Of a stretch of 64,000 nt of DNA, positions 39,956 through 48,040 are shown piece by piece. Position numbers and translations under genes: made by a program. How positions within the stretch are numbered: the stretch's first letter is position 1; each line of letters opens with the position of its first letter. Location: assembly GCF_018390695.1 (NCBI RefSeq), contig NZ_JAHBGF010000028.1, positions 496,001 to 560,000 of the forward strand, read 5' to 3'. The notes under the pieces were generated by a model. It saw nothing but the letters and a program-made list of their open reading frames with translations. It did no database searches and had not been told where the DNA came from. The DNA is from Ancylobacter sonchi. Lineage in GTDB: Bacteria; Pseudomonadota; Alphaproteobacteria; Rhizobiales; Xanthobacteraceae.

Positions 39956-40486
39956 TCAATCGATGCGCTTCAGACCTTCGGCGAAGCGGCGCCAGTTGCG
40001 CACATAATGCGCGGAGGTACGGCCGATGCGCTCCACCCATTCCGGCCCGAGCTCGCGGATCGCCTTGGCCGGAGCACCGACGATGAGCGAATTGTCGGGG
40101 AATTCCTTGCCCTCTGTGATCAGCGCTCCCGCCCCGACGAGGCAGTTGCGGCCGATGCGGGCGCCGTTGAGGATGGTGGCGCCCATGCCGACGAGGCTGT
40201 TGGCGCCGATGGTGCAGCCATGCAGCATCGCCTTGTGGCCGATGGTGCAGTCCTCGCCGATGGTCATCGGGAAGCCGGGATCGGTGTGCAGGACGCACAG
40301 TTCCTGGATGTTCACCCGGGCGCCGATGGAGACCCGCTCATTATCGCCGCGAATGACGGAGCCGAACCAGACGCTCGCCTCGTCGCCGAGCCCGATGTTG
40401 CCGATCACGGCGGCGTCGGGAGCGATCCAGAACCGCCCGAGGGCGGGCAGGTCCGGCTGGATGCCGTCAAGCGCGTAGACCGGCAT
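39956..40486 (-). CDS. gamma-carbonic anhydrase family protein
   Basis: This 176-residue protein is a left-handed beta-helix of hexapeptide repeats (AAVIGNIGLG, ERVSIGARVN, CTIGHKAMLHG, NCLVGAGALI), with three histidines H67, H84 and H89 at the positions of the zinc ligands. A C-terminal helix (AHYVRNWRRFAEGLKRI) packs the trimer. Members hydrate CO2 or are uncharacterised YrdA/PaaY-like proteins. The start lies three bp after the DUF3126 gene, so the two form an operon. Confidence 0.9.
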   Translation of the reverse strand: MPVYALDGIQPDLPALGRFWIAPDAAVIGNIGLGDEASVWFGSVIRGDNERVSIGARVNIQELCVLHTDPGFPMTIGEDCTIGHKAMLHGCTIGANSLVGMGATILNGARIGRNCLVGAGALITEGKEFPDNSLIVGAPAKAIRELGPEWVERIGRTSAHYVRNWRRFAEGLKRID

Positions 40487-40489
40487 CGA

Positions 40490-40702
40490 TCAATCCTCGA
40501 GGTCGGTGTCGAGGATTGCCATCTGGAAATTATAGGACAGGTCGCCGTCTTCCTTGTCCTCGAACATCACGCCGATGAACTCGTCGCCGATATAGACCTC
40601 GGCCGAATCCTTCTTCTTCGGGCGCGCGACGACCTTGATCTGCGCGTTGTTGAACAGCCGGCGCATATAGGTCTGAACGCGCTCGAGATCTTTCTTTTCC
40701 AA
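40490..40702 (-). CDS. DUF3126 family protein
   Basis: This 70-residue protein (MEKKDLERVQTYMRRLFNN, then VYIGDEFIGVMFEDKEDGDLSYNFQMAIL) matches the small alphaproteobacterial DUF3126 family, function unknown. The start is TTG at 40702, supported by GGGAG seven bases upstream on the minus strand and by the conserved N-terminus; no ATG is available. It lies between cysE (114 bp upstream) and the gamma-carbonic anhydrase gene, all on the minus strand. Its negative charge and size suggest a small partner protein, but this is only inference. Confidence 0.9.
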   Translation of the reverse strand: MEKKDLERVQTYMRRLFNNAQIKVVARPKKKDSAEVYIGDEFIGVMFEDKEDGDLSYNFQMAILDTDLED

Positions 40703-40816
40703 AACCGTGCTCCCACGAAGTGTGTCAGGCCGCAGCCACGTCCCGGAGCCTTGCCACGGCCCGGCGCGCGGCGCAACCGCGCCCGGGTCCGCTTCCCCGG
40801 TTCAGATCGGCCTGCC

Positions 40817-41671
40817 TCAGATCGATTCGCCGAGGAAGGGCAGATCGAACAGCTGGTCCATGCTGCGCGAGGGATCGCAGCACGAGCCGGTCTCGCCGAC
40901 GATCCGCGCCGGCACGCCGGCCACAGTGGTCTTGGCCGGCACCGGCTTCAGCACCACCGAGCCGGCGGCGATACGGGCGCAATGGCCGATCTCGATATTG
41001 CCGAGCACCTTGGCGCCGGCGCCGATCAGCACGCCGTAGCGAATCTTCGGATGGCGGTCGCCATGCTCCTTGCCGGTGCCGCCGAGGGTGACGCCCTGCA
41101 GGATCGAGACGTCGTCCTCGATCACCGCGGTCTCGCCGACCACGATGCCGGTGGCATGGTCGAAGAAGATGCCACGGCCGAACGGCGCCGCCGGGTTGAT
41201 GTCGACCTGGTAGCAGACCGAGGCGCGGCTCTGCAGATAGAGCGCGAAGTCGCGCCGGCCATTGTGCCACAGCCAGTGCGCCAGCCGGTGGGTCTCGATG
41301 GCGTGGAAGCCCTTGAAATAGAGCAGCGGCTGCAGCGCCCGGTCCGTCGCCGGGTCACGGTCGCACACCGCCATGATGTCGGCGCGGATGGCGACGCCGA
41401 TCGCGGGATCGGCGGTGAAGGCATCGTCATAGGCCTGGCGGATCAGTTCCGCCGGCACGTCGGCATGATGGAGCCGCTGGGCGATGCGGTGCGCCACCGC
41501 CTTCTCCAGCGACTGGTGATGCAGCACCGTCGTATAGACGAAGCTGGCCAGCGCCGGGTCGTTGGCGGCGACCTCCTCCGCCTCCTGGCGGATGCGCGAC
41601 CACACCGGGTCGACCTTCTCGATCAGCGAGCGCGTCGCGTGGTCCGCGCGGGAATTAACAGCCTGCACCAT
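40817..41671 (-). CDS. cysE: Serine O-acetyltransferase CysE
   Basis: This 284-residue enzyme acetylates serine for cysteine synthesis. It has an N-terminal helical domain (about 15-150; VYTTVLHHQSLEKAVAHRIAQRL) and a hexapeptide beta-helix (VDINPAAPFGRGIFFDHATGIVVGETAVIEDDVSILQGVTLGGTGKEHGDRHPKI). The catalytic D and H are in FFDHATG and HGDRHP. The C-terminal tail ends DLPFLGESI, where the last hydrophobic residues normally bind O-acetylserine sulfhydrylase. DUF3126 follows, an arrangement frequent in Hyphomicrobiales. Confidence 0.96.
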   Translation of the reverse strand: MVQAVNSRADHATRSLIEKVDPVWSRIRQEAEEVAANDPALASFVYTTVLHHQSLEKAVAHRIAQRLHHADVPAELIRQAYDDAFTADPAIGVAIRADIMAVCDRDPATDRALQPLLYFKGFHAIETHRLAHWLWHNGRRDFALYLQSRASVCYQVDINPAAPFGRGIFFDHATGIVVGETAVIEDDVSILQGVTLGGTGKEHGDRHPKIRYGVLIGAGAKVLGNIEIGHCARIAAGSVVLKPVPAKTTVAGVPARIVGETGSCCDPSRSMDQLFDLPFLGESI

Positions 41672-41808
41672 CGCCTTGTGTCCTGTCTTCCGCCCTGGGG
41701 CGCGGGCCGCCTTTACCCGGCGGCGGCCACGAATTGGCGTCGTTCTAGCACAGCTGGCGCCTGCGGCCTATGCGGTCGCGATCCGGGTGGTCGGCCGTTG
41801 TCTGAAGC

Positions 41809-42561
41809 TCATCCGTGCCGGTCGAGAAAGGCCAGCGCCGCCTGCTTGAACACCTTGTCGCCGACGGCGAGCATGTGCTCGCGATCGGGGATATCCAGCA
41901 CCTCCGAGCCGGGGATCAACGCGGCGAGCGGGCGCGCGGCGCCGGACACCGCGTCGCGGGTGCCGATGGCGATCAGGGTCGGCACCCGGATCTGGCCGAC
42001 CTCCTCGCGCGTCAGCGTGCGGCGCGAACCGTAGATGCAGGCGGCGAGCGCCTGGCGGTCGCTCTTGGTCTGCTCGGCGAAAGCGCGGAAGGTGCGGCCC
42101 ATCGGATCGGTGACGTCGTCGAGGCTGTCGGCCAGCAGCGCCTCGGCGACGGTGACCGGCAGCCCGGCGCCTTCGACGAGATGAATGCCTATGCCGCCGA
42201 GGATGAGCGTGCGCACCCGCTCCGGCGCCAGCAGCGCGACGCAGGCGCCGATGCGCCCGCCCATCGAATAGCCCATGACGTCGAAGCGCGGCAGGCTGAG
42301 ATGGGCCATCAGCGCCAGCACGTCGCCGGCCATGATCCACGGGTCGTAGGCATCGCGGTCGTAGAGCTTCACCGAGGCACCGTGGCCGCGATTGTCCATG
42401 GCGATGACGCGGCGGCCGGCGCGGGTCAGCGTCGACACCCAGCCCGGACCGACCCAGTTGATCTCCTTGGTGGAGGCGAAGCCGTGGATGAGGACAATCG
42501 GCTCGCCCTCGCCCTCGTCGAGATAGGCGAATTCGAGACCGTCACGGGAGAAGGTCGGCAT
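41809..42561 (-). CDS. alpha/beta hydrolase
   Basis: This 250-residue protein starts at MPTFSRDGLEFAYLDEGEGE. It shows the oxyanion-hole HGFAST, the nucleophile elbow GYSMGG, and a catalytic H near the C-terminus in PDREHMLAVG, with an Asp in IGTRDAVSG. It resembles esterases and haloperoxidase-like hydrolases of unknown substrate. It lies 137 bp downstream of nothing on its own strand (cysE follows) and is preceded by an unannotated 151-bp gap; no pathway can be assigned. Confidence 0.85.
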   Translation of the reverse strand: MPTFSRDGLEFAYLDEGEGEPIVLIHGFASTKEINWVGPGWVSTLTRAGRRVIAMDNRGHGASVKLYDRDAYDPWIMAGDVLALMAHLSLPRFDVMGYSMGGRIGACVALLAPERVRTLILGGIGIHLVEGAGLPVTVAEALLADSLDDVTDPMGRTFRAFAEQTKSDRQALAACIYGSRRTLTREEVGQIRVPTLIAIGTRDAVSGAARPLAALIPGSEVLDIPDREHMLAVGDKVFKQAALAFLDRHG

Positions 42562-42712
42562 GCGGCTGGGACTCCGGCAAGGCGGGAGAGCGGGAAGCCG
42601 GCAAGCTACTGAGCAGGGCGAGGCATGCCAAGACGATCCTCCGCATGCCGGACATGCGCCATCGCCCGGCATCACGGGAAGTGGCCGTTCGTGAGGCGGC
42701 CGCTCGGAAGGC

Positions 42713-43711
42713 TCAGGCCGGCAGGAGCCCAGCGCGACCGCCGCGCCACAACGGGCGCAGCAGCGCCACCACGGTGCTGTTGAGCGATGCCACCAGCCCC
42801 AGGAGGTTCAACGCCGCCGCGACGACCCAGAAGGCGAGCTTGGCCGCGACCTCGCCGAGCACCAGCGCGCCCCGGCCGAGCGTCTTCAGCACCGCCAGCG
42901 TCTGGCCGCCCTTGGCCTCGGAGAGCCGCCGCAGCCGTGCAACGTCGGTGACGTCGTCGGCATGGCGCAGGCCGGCAAGCGTCGCGCGCATCCCGGCCCT
43001 CTCGCCGGCGCGGCCGATATCTCCAATGGCGGCAATCGCACGGGCCTTGCGGCCGGAGCGCAGCAGCCCGACGAGGTCGTCGCCGAGGCGCAGACCGAGC
43101 GCGCCGGCGCGGCGGGCGCCCTTGGCGAGGCTGAGGCCCGCCCGCAGCGTCAGCGGGGCGCCAAAGGCGGCATAGGTGGCGGCGGTCGCCACGAGGCCCA
43201 CACCGGCAAAGCCGGTCATCAGCGGGTCGACGGCGTCGCCGCGCAGATAATTGCCGGCCTGCCGGCCGAGATCGCGGATATCGCCCCAGACGGTCAGATC
43301 GGCGGCCGTGGCGCCGGCGAGGCCGGGGAGGTCTTCCGCCGTTCCGGTGACGAAGCCCCGGCCGAACGCGCCGGCCTCGCGCAGCGCCGTGGCGGCATCG
43401 GAGGAGGCGGCCAGCACCCGTGCCCGCCGCTCCGCCGGCACCGGCAGCGCGCGGGCGTCGGCAAGTTCGAGGAAGCTCGCCGCCAGCTCGGCATCGTCAT
43501 GGGCCAAGGCTTCGTCGATCTCGCGATTGGCGCGCTCGGCGGTGAGCGCCTTGTCGAGACGCAGATCGGCAAGCCGCGCGGCATCGTCCCGCGCCATCAG
43601 CAACGCAAAGGCCTCCCGTCCCAGCGGCAGCAGCCAGTGGGCCGAGCCGGCAAGGGCAAACAGGAGCGAGACGGCGGCGAGGAGGCGGGCGAGATTCAGG
43701 CGGCGCATCAT
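42713..43711 (-). CDS. uncharacterised Ala-rich membrane protein
   Basis: This product has 332 residues from MMRRLNLARLLAAV; starts at 43708 or 43729 are possible. A first membrane helix (about 8-32) precedes a soluble helical region rich in Ala, Asp and Glu (about 35-120), hydrophobic stretches near 170-190 and a basic helix (GARRAGALGLRLGDDLVGLLRSGRKARAIAAIGDIGRAGERAGM). Two more likely helices lie at the end (about 280-315). I recognise no family. Codon use is like its neighbours. It may belong to the envelope. Confidence 0.65.
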   Translation of the reverse strand: MMRRLNLARLLAAVSLLFALAGSAHWLLPLGREAFALLMARDDAARLADLRLDKALTAERANREIDEALAHDDAELAASFLELADARALPVPAERRARVLAASSDAATALREAGAFGRGFVTGTAEDLPGLAGATAADLTVWGDIRDLGRQAGNYLRGDAVDPLMTGFAGVGLVATAATYAAFGAPLTLRAGLSLAKGARRAGALGLRLGDDLVGLLRSGRKARAIAAIGDIGRAGERAGMRATLAGLRHADDVTDVARLRRLSEAKGGQTLAVLKTLGRGALVLGEVAAKLAFWVVAAALNLLGLVASLNSTVVALLRPLWRGGRAGLLPA

Positions 43712-43944
43712 GGACGACCAGCGGAGCACGCTGCGTCATGCGCGCGCATTGTGGCGAAGCCAAGAGGAAGCCAAGAGTACGAAGCCGAGGGCGCGCGGCG
43801 TGCGGCCATGGGCGGCTTGGCGAGAGACCAGATTTCAGCCTTCTCATCTTGGGATCGCAGCGCGTGCCGTCGCGCCGCCCCTTTCGCCGGGAGACGCCAG
43901 CGGCTATCCTGCCGGCCTTCGATCCATCCGGACAGGGCAGATAC

Positions 43945-44190
43945 ATGGCGGGCCACGTCGTTCCTCACTTCCACAATTCGGCGGGCGTGCCGGCCATCTC
44001 CATCGGCGCCAAGGAATTCATGTGCGTCGGCGCCAAGCCGCCCTACGACCACCCGCATGTCTTCCTCGACATGGGCTCGGACGACGAGATCATCTGCCCC
44101 TACTGCTCCACCCTCTACAAGTTCGACGCCAAGCTGCATGGCGACGAATCGGTGCCGGCGGGCTGCCTCTACGAGGCCGCCGCGGCCTGA
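43945..44190 (+). CDS. zinc-finger domain protein (zf-CHCC family)
   Basis: This 81-residue protein has the short CHCC zinc finger (FMCVGAKPPYDHPHVFLDMG, then EIICPYCSTLYKFD), the family of the complex I subunit NDUFS6/13 kDa homologue. The four likely ligands are the Cys of FMCVG, a His of PHVF and both cysteines of CPYC. In alphaproteobacteria this protein may be an accessory to respiratory complex I; not shown for this gene. A purine-rich GGGCAG leader stands before the ATG. It is followed nine bases later by the flavin monooxygenase gene on the same strand. Confidence 0.87.
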   Translation: MAGHVVPHFHNSAGVPAISIGAKEFMCVGAKPPYDHPHVFLDMGSDDEIICPYCSTLYKFDAKLHGDESVPAGCLYEAAAA

Positions 44191-44199
44191 GGAGGCTCC

Positions 44200-45378
44200 T
44201 TGTCCGAGCGCGACATCCTCGTCGCCGGTGCCGGTGTCGGGGGGCTGAGCGCCGCACTCGCACTGGCGCGGGCGGGTTTCGAGGTCACCATACTTGAGCG
44301 CGCGGAAGCGCTGCAGGAGGCGGGCGCCGGTGTGCAGCTCGCCGCCAACGCCACGAGCTGCCTCGCGCGGCTCGGCGTGCTCGAGCGGGTGAAGGCACGC
44401 GCCGTACAGCCCGCCTTCCTGCGGGTGATGGATGCGCGCCATGGACGGCTGCTGGCCGAGGCGACCATGGGCGAGGCCGCCGAAATAGGATTCGGCGCGC
44501 CCTTTCTCGTCATCCATCGCGCCGATCTTCAGGCCGCGCTCGCCGAGGCGGTGCTGGCTGAGCCGCGCATCCGGATGCTCCTGCGCTCCACCATCGAGGG
44601 TTTCACCGAGGAGGACGGCCGCGTCCGCGTGGTCATCCGCCGCGGCGAGACACCGGCGATCTTCGACGGTGCGGCGCTGATCGGCGCCGACGGGCTGCGC
44701 TCGGCGGTGCGCGCGCAGCTGTTTCCCCACGCACTGCCCTCCTTCCGCCATCGCGCGGCCTGGCGGGCGATGGCGCCGGTGGCGCGGCTGCCGGCGCACC
44801 TCGCCGACGCGGCGACGCGGCTCTGGCTGGGGCCCGGCGCGCATCTCGTCACCTATCCGGTGCGCGGCGGAAAGGCGGTGAACCTCGTCGCCATCACCCC
44901 GGACGAGCGGCAGGCGCATGGCTGGAGCCATGAGGGCGAGAAGGGCGAGCTCGCCGGGCATTTCCGGGGCTGGTGCGCCGATGTGCAGGCGTTGCTGGCG
45001 GCGCCGGGCGCCTGGCTGCGCTGGGCGCTGTTCGACCTCGACCCGCTGCATGCGTGGGGCACCGGACGGGTGACGCTGCTCGGCGATGCCGCGCACGCCA
45101 TGGTGCCGTTCCTCGCCCAGGGAGCCGCGCAGGCGATCGAGGATGCGGACGTGCTGGCCGCCTGCCTGCGGGAAGGTGGCGACGTTGCCGCCGCGCTACG
45201 CCGCTACGAGGCGCTGCGCCGGCCGCGCACGGCTCAGGTGCAGGCCGCCGCGCGCGGCATGGACCGGGTGTATCACCTCTCCGGCCCGATGGCGTTCGCG
45301 CGCAATTTGATGATCCGCGCCAAGGGCGGCGCCGGCGTGCTGGAGCGCTATCGCTGGATCTACGAACGGCAGCCGTGA
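44200..45378 (+). CDS. FAD-dependent monooxygenase (UbiH/salicylate hydroxylase-like)
   Basis: This 392-residue protein starts at TTG 44200, with GGAGG at 44191-44195; no ATG precedes it. It has the FAD-binding VAGAGVGGLSAALALARAG (about 7-25), IGADGLRSAVRAQL (DG motif) and LLGDAAHAMVPFLAQGAAQAIEDA (GD motif). These mark class A flavoprotein hydroxylases that oxygenate aromatic rings using NAD(P)H. Its substrate cannot be told; 3-hydroxybenzoate-6-hydroxylase-like or salicylate hydroxylase-like enzymes are the closest I recall. The next gene overlaps its stop codon as GTGA. Confidence 0.9.
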   Translation: MSERDILVAGAGVGGLSAALALARAGFEVTILERAEALQEAGAGVQLAANATSCLARLGVLERVKARAVQPAFLRVMDARHGRLLAEATMGEAAEIGFGAPFLVIHRADLQAALAEAVLAEPRIRMLLRSTIEGFTEEDGRVRVVIRRGETPAIFDGAALIGADGLRSAVRAQLFPHALPSFRHRAAWRAMAPVARLPAHLADAATRLWLGPGAHLVTYPVRGGKAVNLVAITPDERQAHGWSHEGEKGELAGHFRGWCADVQALLAAPGAWLRWALFDLDPLHAWGTGRVTLLGDAAHAMVPFLAQGAAQAIEDADVLAACLREGGDVAAALRRYEALRRPRTAQVQAAARGMDRVYHLSGPMAFARNLMIRAKGGAGVLERYRWIYERQP

Positions 45379-45875
45379 GCAATGGCCATCGGGAACTCCT
45401 GTGGGACATTGCTGTCGCGGCGCGGAACTTCCTGGAAGCGATCTGGCCCGAGTGGCATTCGGCTTGGGGCGAAGCTCCCGCCGTAACGTCGCGTTGGACC
45501 TGCGGGCGCTCCAGCCTGTTTCTGGTGCATGTGCTCAAGGAGCAGGGCTTGGCCGCCCGCTGGGTCAGCGGCACGCCGCGGCTAGGGGAGCAGGAGCCGG
45601 AGATCGGGCCATACGGCTTCTTCGATGGCAAGCAATGGCAGTCACACGCCTGGGTCCGGCAGGGCGACCTGATCGTCGACGTCACCGCCGACCAGTTCGG
45701 CGCGGCGCCGGTGCTGGTGGTCGCGGCTACCGACAATCGTTATGGCGAGGGACCCGGCGATACCGCGCTACCGACCTTCGCCGCTGCGCGCGAGCGTGCG
45801 GCGAAGGCCCTGCTGCCGCGCTGGCATGTATCGGCCCAGCGCGACGCCCTGCATGGCAGGCTATTCAGCTGCTGA
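45375..45875 (+). CDS. uncharacterised protein with transglutaminase-like Cys-His-Asp pattern
   Basis: The GTG start overlaps the monooxygenase stop by four bases. The 166-residue product has no signal peptide. C43 in RWTCGRSSLFLVHVLKEQGL starts a helix, H91 is in QSHAWV, and D102/D106 are in LIVDVTADQFG. This spacing (Cys on a helix, His then Asp on strands) resembles the transglutaminase-like fold. The similarity is my own reading, not an assigned family. It is likely translated together with the monooxygenase. Its last 11 bases overlap the end of the SMR gene on the other strand. Confidence 0.7.
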   Translation: MSNGHRELLWDIAVAARNFLEAIWPEWHSAWGEAPAVTSRWTCGRSSLFLVHVLKEQGLAARWVSGTPRLGEQEPEIGPYGFFDGKQWQSHAWVRQGDLIVDVTADQFGAAPVLVVAATDNRYGEGPGDTALPTFAAARERAAKALLPRWHVSAQRDALHGRLFSC

Positions 45876-46182
45876 TCTGAAGGCCCGCGACGCCGCCGAT
45901 CAGCGCGGCGGTGGCGAGCAGCTTGCCGAGGCCGAGTGGCTCGCCAAAAAGGGCCGCGCCGAGAATGACGGCGCCGAGCGTGCCCATCGCCGTCCAGGCG
46001 GGATAGGCGAGGCTCACCGGCATGGTCTTCATCGCGAAGGTGAGCAGCGCAAGGCTGATGCCACCGGCTACCAGAGTGAGCAGGCTGGGCAGCAGTCGGG
46101 AAAAACCCTCGGAAGCCTTCATGGCGAGGGCGAAGACGATTTCAAACCCCGCCGCCAGCACGAGAAACAGCCACGCGGTCAT
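45865..46182 (-). CDS. small multidrug resistance (SMR) family transporter
   Basis: This 105-residue protein has four membrane helices, with the SMR-defining glutamate E14 in FLVLAAGFEIVFALAMKAS in the first. The segment MPVSLAYPAWTAMGTLGAVILG in helix 3 resembles SugE/Gdx more than EmrE. SMR proteins are dual-topology dimers that exchange protons for cations such as quaternary ammonium or guanidinium. Gdx proteins are often linked to guanidine riboswitches, but none was recognised here. AGGAG lies six bases before the start. It diverges from a LysR-type regulator that may control it. Confidence 0.9.
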   Translation of the reverse strand: MTAWLFLVLAAGFEIVFALAMKASEGFSRLLPSLLTLVAGGISLALLTFAMKTMPVSLAYPAWTAMGTLGAVILGAALFGEPLGLGKLLATAALIGGVAGLQISS

Positions 46183-46282
46183 GGATCACTCCTGTCGAAA
46201 AGATGAGGCACATTCACGTGTCTCTTGCCGGCAAGGAGATAAGCCCCTTGAACTGGCTCGACAAACGCGAAGTTCTCAGGCA

Positions 46283-46305
46283 ATGGATGAGATGAATTCA
46301 TCCAT
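46283..46305. promoter_or_regulatory. inverted repeat before the LysR gene
   Basis: ATGGATGA (46283-46290) and TCATCCAT (46298-46305) are exact reverse complements with 7 nt between them. The site ends ten bases before the LysR start codon in the 132-bp gap to the divergent SMR gene. Autoregulation by the LysR protein is a natural inference. Confidence 0.5.
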
Positions 46306-46314
46306 GAGGACATC

Positions 46315-47241
46315 ATGCGCCGCCTGCCGCCGCTGGGATCGCTCCGCGCCTTCGAGGCCGCCGCGCGGCTGGAGAGCTTCAAGGACGCGGCGGCGGAACT
46401 CGGTGTGACACCGACCGCCATCAGCCATCAGGTGCGCCTGCTGGAGGAGGAACTCGGCACGCCGCTGTTCATCCGCCGCACCCGCAAGGTGGTGCCGACT
46501 GCCAGCGGGCTGGACCTGGCGGCGCGGCTCGGCAGCGCCTTCGAGGTGATGGCGGATGCGGTGGCGCAGGCGCGCCCGCGTCCCGGACGCCGGCTGGCGA
46601 CGCTGTCGGCCACCCTCGCCTTCTCGGCGCGGCTGCTGGTGCCGCGTGCCGGCCGCTTCCGCACGCTGCATCCGGGCTGGGATTTACGCCTGCACGCCTC
46701 CGACGAGGCGGTCGACCTCATCGCCGGCGAGGCGGATGCCGCGATCCGCTATGGGCGCGGCAGCTATCCCGGCCTCGTCTCGGTGCCGCTGATGAGCGAA
46801 TGCTTCGCGCCGGTGTGCAGTCCGCGCATCGCGCCGACGCGCCTGGAGGATCTGCGGCGGGCCAATCTGATCCATTTCGACTGGCTGCTCGCCAGGTCGC
46901 ACAACAAGACGCCGAGCTGGAGCGACTGGGCGGAGAAGGCGGGGCTCGCGGGCTTCGACGCCACGGCGGGCCTGACCTTCACGGACGAGAACAGCGCCAT
47001 CGAGGCGGCGGTGGCCGGTCAGGGCGTCGCCCTGCTCAGCCTGCCGCTGCTGGCGCCGGAACTGCGCTCCGGCGTGCTGATCCAGCCCTTCGGTCCGGTG
47101 ATCGAAGGGCTGGGCTTCGACTTCGTGTTTCCCGAGGGCGCGGAAAACCGGCCGGAGGTGGCGACATTGCGCGACTGGGTGCTGGGGGAACTCGGCCCGG
47201 CCCTCGTTCCGTCGGCCACCCCGTCAGCCGGCGAGACGTGA
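46315..47241 (+). CDS. LysR-type transcriptional regulator (GcvA-like)
   Basis: This 308-residue protein has the N-terminal winged helix (MRRLPPLGSLRAFEAAARLESFKDAAAELGVTPTAISHQVRLLEEELGTPLFIRR), with the GcvA-type RxLPPLxxLRxFE start. A substrate-binding domain follows (about 92-300; GWDLRLHASDEAVDLIAGEADAAIRYG, SECFAPVCSPR, FTDENSAIEAAVAGQGVALLSLPLL). AGGA stands before the ATG. It could regulate the divergent SMR transporter or, less likely, the convergent eut genes, whose end it overlaps by 18 bp. Confidence 0.9.
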   Translation: MRRLPPLGSLRAFEAAARLESFKDAAAELGVTPTAISHQVRLLEEELGTPLFIRRTRKVVPTASGLDLAARLGSAFEVMADAVAQARPRPGRRLATLSATLAFSARLLVPRAGRFRTLHPGWDLRLHASDEAVDLIAGEADAAIRYGRGSYPGLVSVPLMSECFAPVCSPRIAPTRLEDLRRANLIHFDWLLARSHNKTPSWSDWAEKAGLAGFDATAGLTFTDENSAIEAAVAGQGVALLSLPLLAPELRSGVLIQPFGPVIEGLGFDFVFPEGAENRPEVATLRDWVLGELGPALVPSATPSAGET

Positions 47242-48030
47242 GGCCGGCGGCTTGCCGGCAATCAGCAGCAGGTCGCTTTCGTCCTTCAGGCTGACGCCGG
47301 TCAGCCGGCGGGCGAGGGCTTCCTTGAGCAGCCAGGCCAGCTTGAAGGCGGCATGGTCGTGGGAAAGCCCCTCCCCGCGCACATTGGAGATGCAGTTGCG
47401 CTCGGCATCCGAGCGGCCGACCTTCGGCGCGAAGGTGAGATAGAGGCCGAGGCTGTCCGGCGAGGACAGGCCCGGCCGCTCGCCGATCAGCACCGCCACC
47501 GCCCGGGCCGCCAGTATCTCGCCGACCTCGTCGCCGAGCGCCACCCGCGCCTGCGAGGCGATGACGACCGGGCCGGTGCTCCAGCCCTCCTCGGCGAGGC
47601 GCGGCTTGAGCGCGGCGAGGAACGGCGCCGCCTGCGCGTGGATGGCGGTCGAGGACAGGCCGTCGGCCACCACCAGAGCGAGATCCGGCGCGCTGCCGGC
47701 ATACGGCGTGAGCGCGGCGCGCCCCTCCTCCGAGAGTTTGCGGCCGAGATCAGGCCGGCGCAGATAGGCCTCGCGCGAGGGGGCGGCGGAGGCGACATGC
47801 AGCGTCTCGAAGCCCAGCGCGGCGATGGCGGCGGCGGTCGCCTCCGCCTCGAACGGGGTGTGTACCGCGTCGCGCGCTTGCGCATGGGCAAGGGCGAAGC
47901 GCAGCACCTCGCGCGTCGGCAGGCCGGTGCCGGCACGGCCGAGCGCGATGCGCGCCGGCGTGGCGCGGGCGAGCTTCCCCCAAGCATCCTCGATGATGTA
48001 GCCGCTGGCGGGCCGGGTGTCGTTGCTCAT
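47224..48030 (-). CDS. eutC: Ethanolamine ammonia-lyase small subunit EutC
   Basis: This 268-residue subunit matches EutC: TPARIALGRAGTGLPTREVLRFALAHAQARDAVH near the N-terminus, LALVVADGLSSTAIHAQA, and the C-terminal cobalamin-binding segment with LIGERPGLSSPDSLGLYLTFAPKVGRSDAERNCISNVRGEGLSHDHAAFKLAWLL. With EutB it converts ethanolamine to acetaldehyde and ammonia using adenosylcobalamin. It starts ten bp after eutB. The 3' end overlaps the LysR gene convergently. Confidence 0.96.
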   Translation of the reverse strand: MSNDTRPASGYIIEDAWGKLARATPARIALGRAGTGLPTREVLRFALAHAQARDAVHTPFEAEATAAAIAALGFETLHVASAAPSREAYLRRPDLGRKLSEEGRAALTPYAGSAPDLALVVADGLSSTAIHAQAAPFLAALKPRLAEEGWSTGPVVIASQARVALGDEVGEILAARAVAVLIGERPGLSSPDSLGLYLTFAPKVGRSDAERNCISNVRGEGLSHDHAAFKLAWLLKEALARRLTGVSLKDESDLLLIAGKPPASRLAG

Positions 48031-48040
48031 CGCCCTGCCC

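Noticed and set aside
45876..46314. Guanidine riboswitch controlling the SMR gene
   Set aside because: The leader is short and I saw no ACGA-type conserved loops or paired stems; the helix 3 wording alone is not enough.
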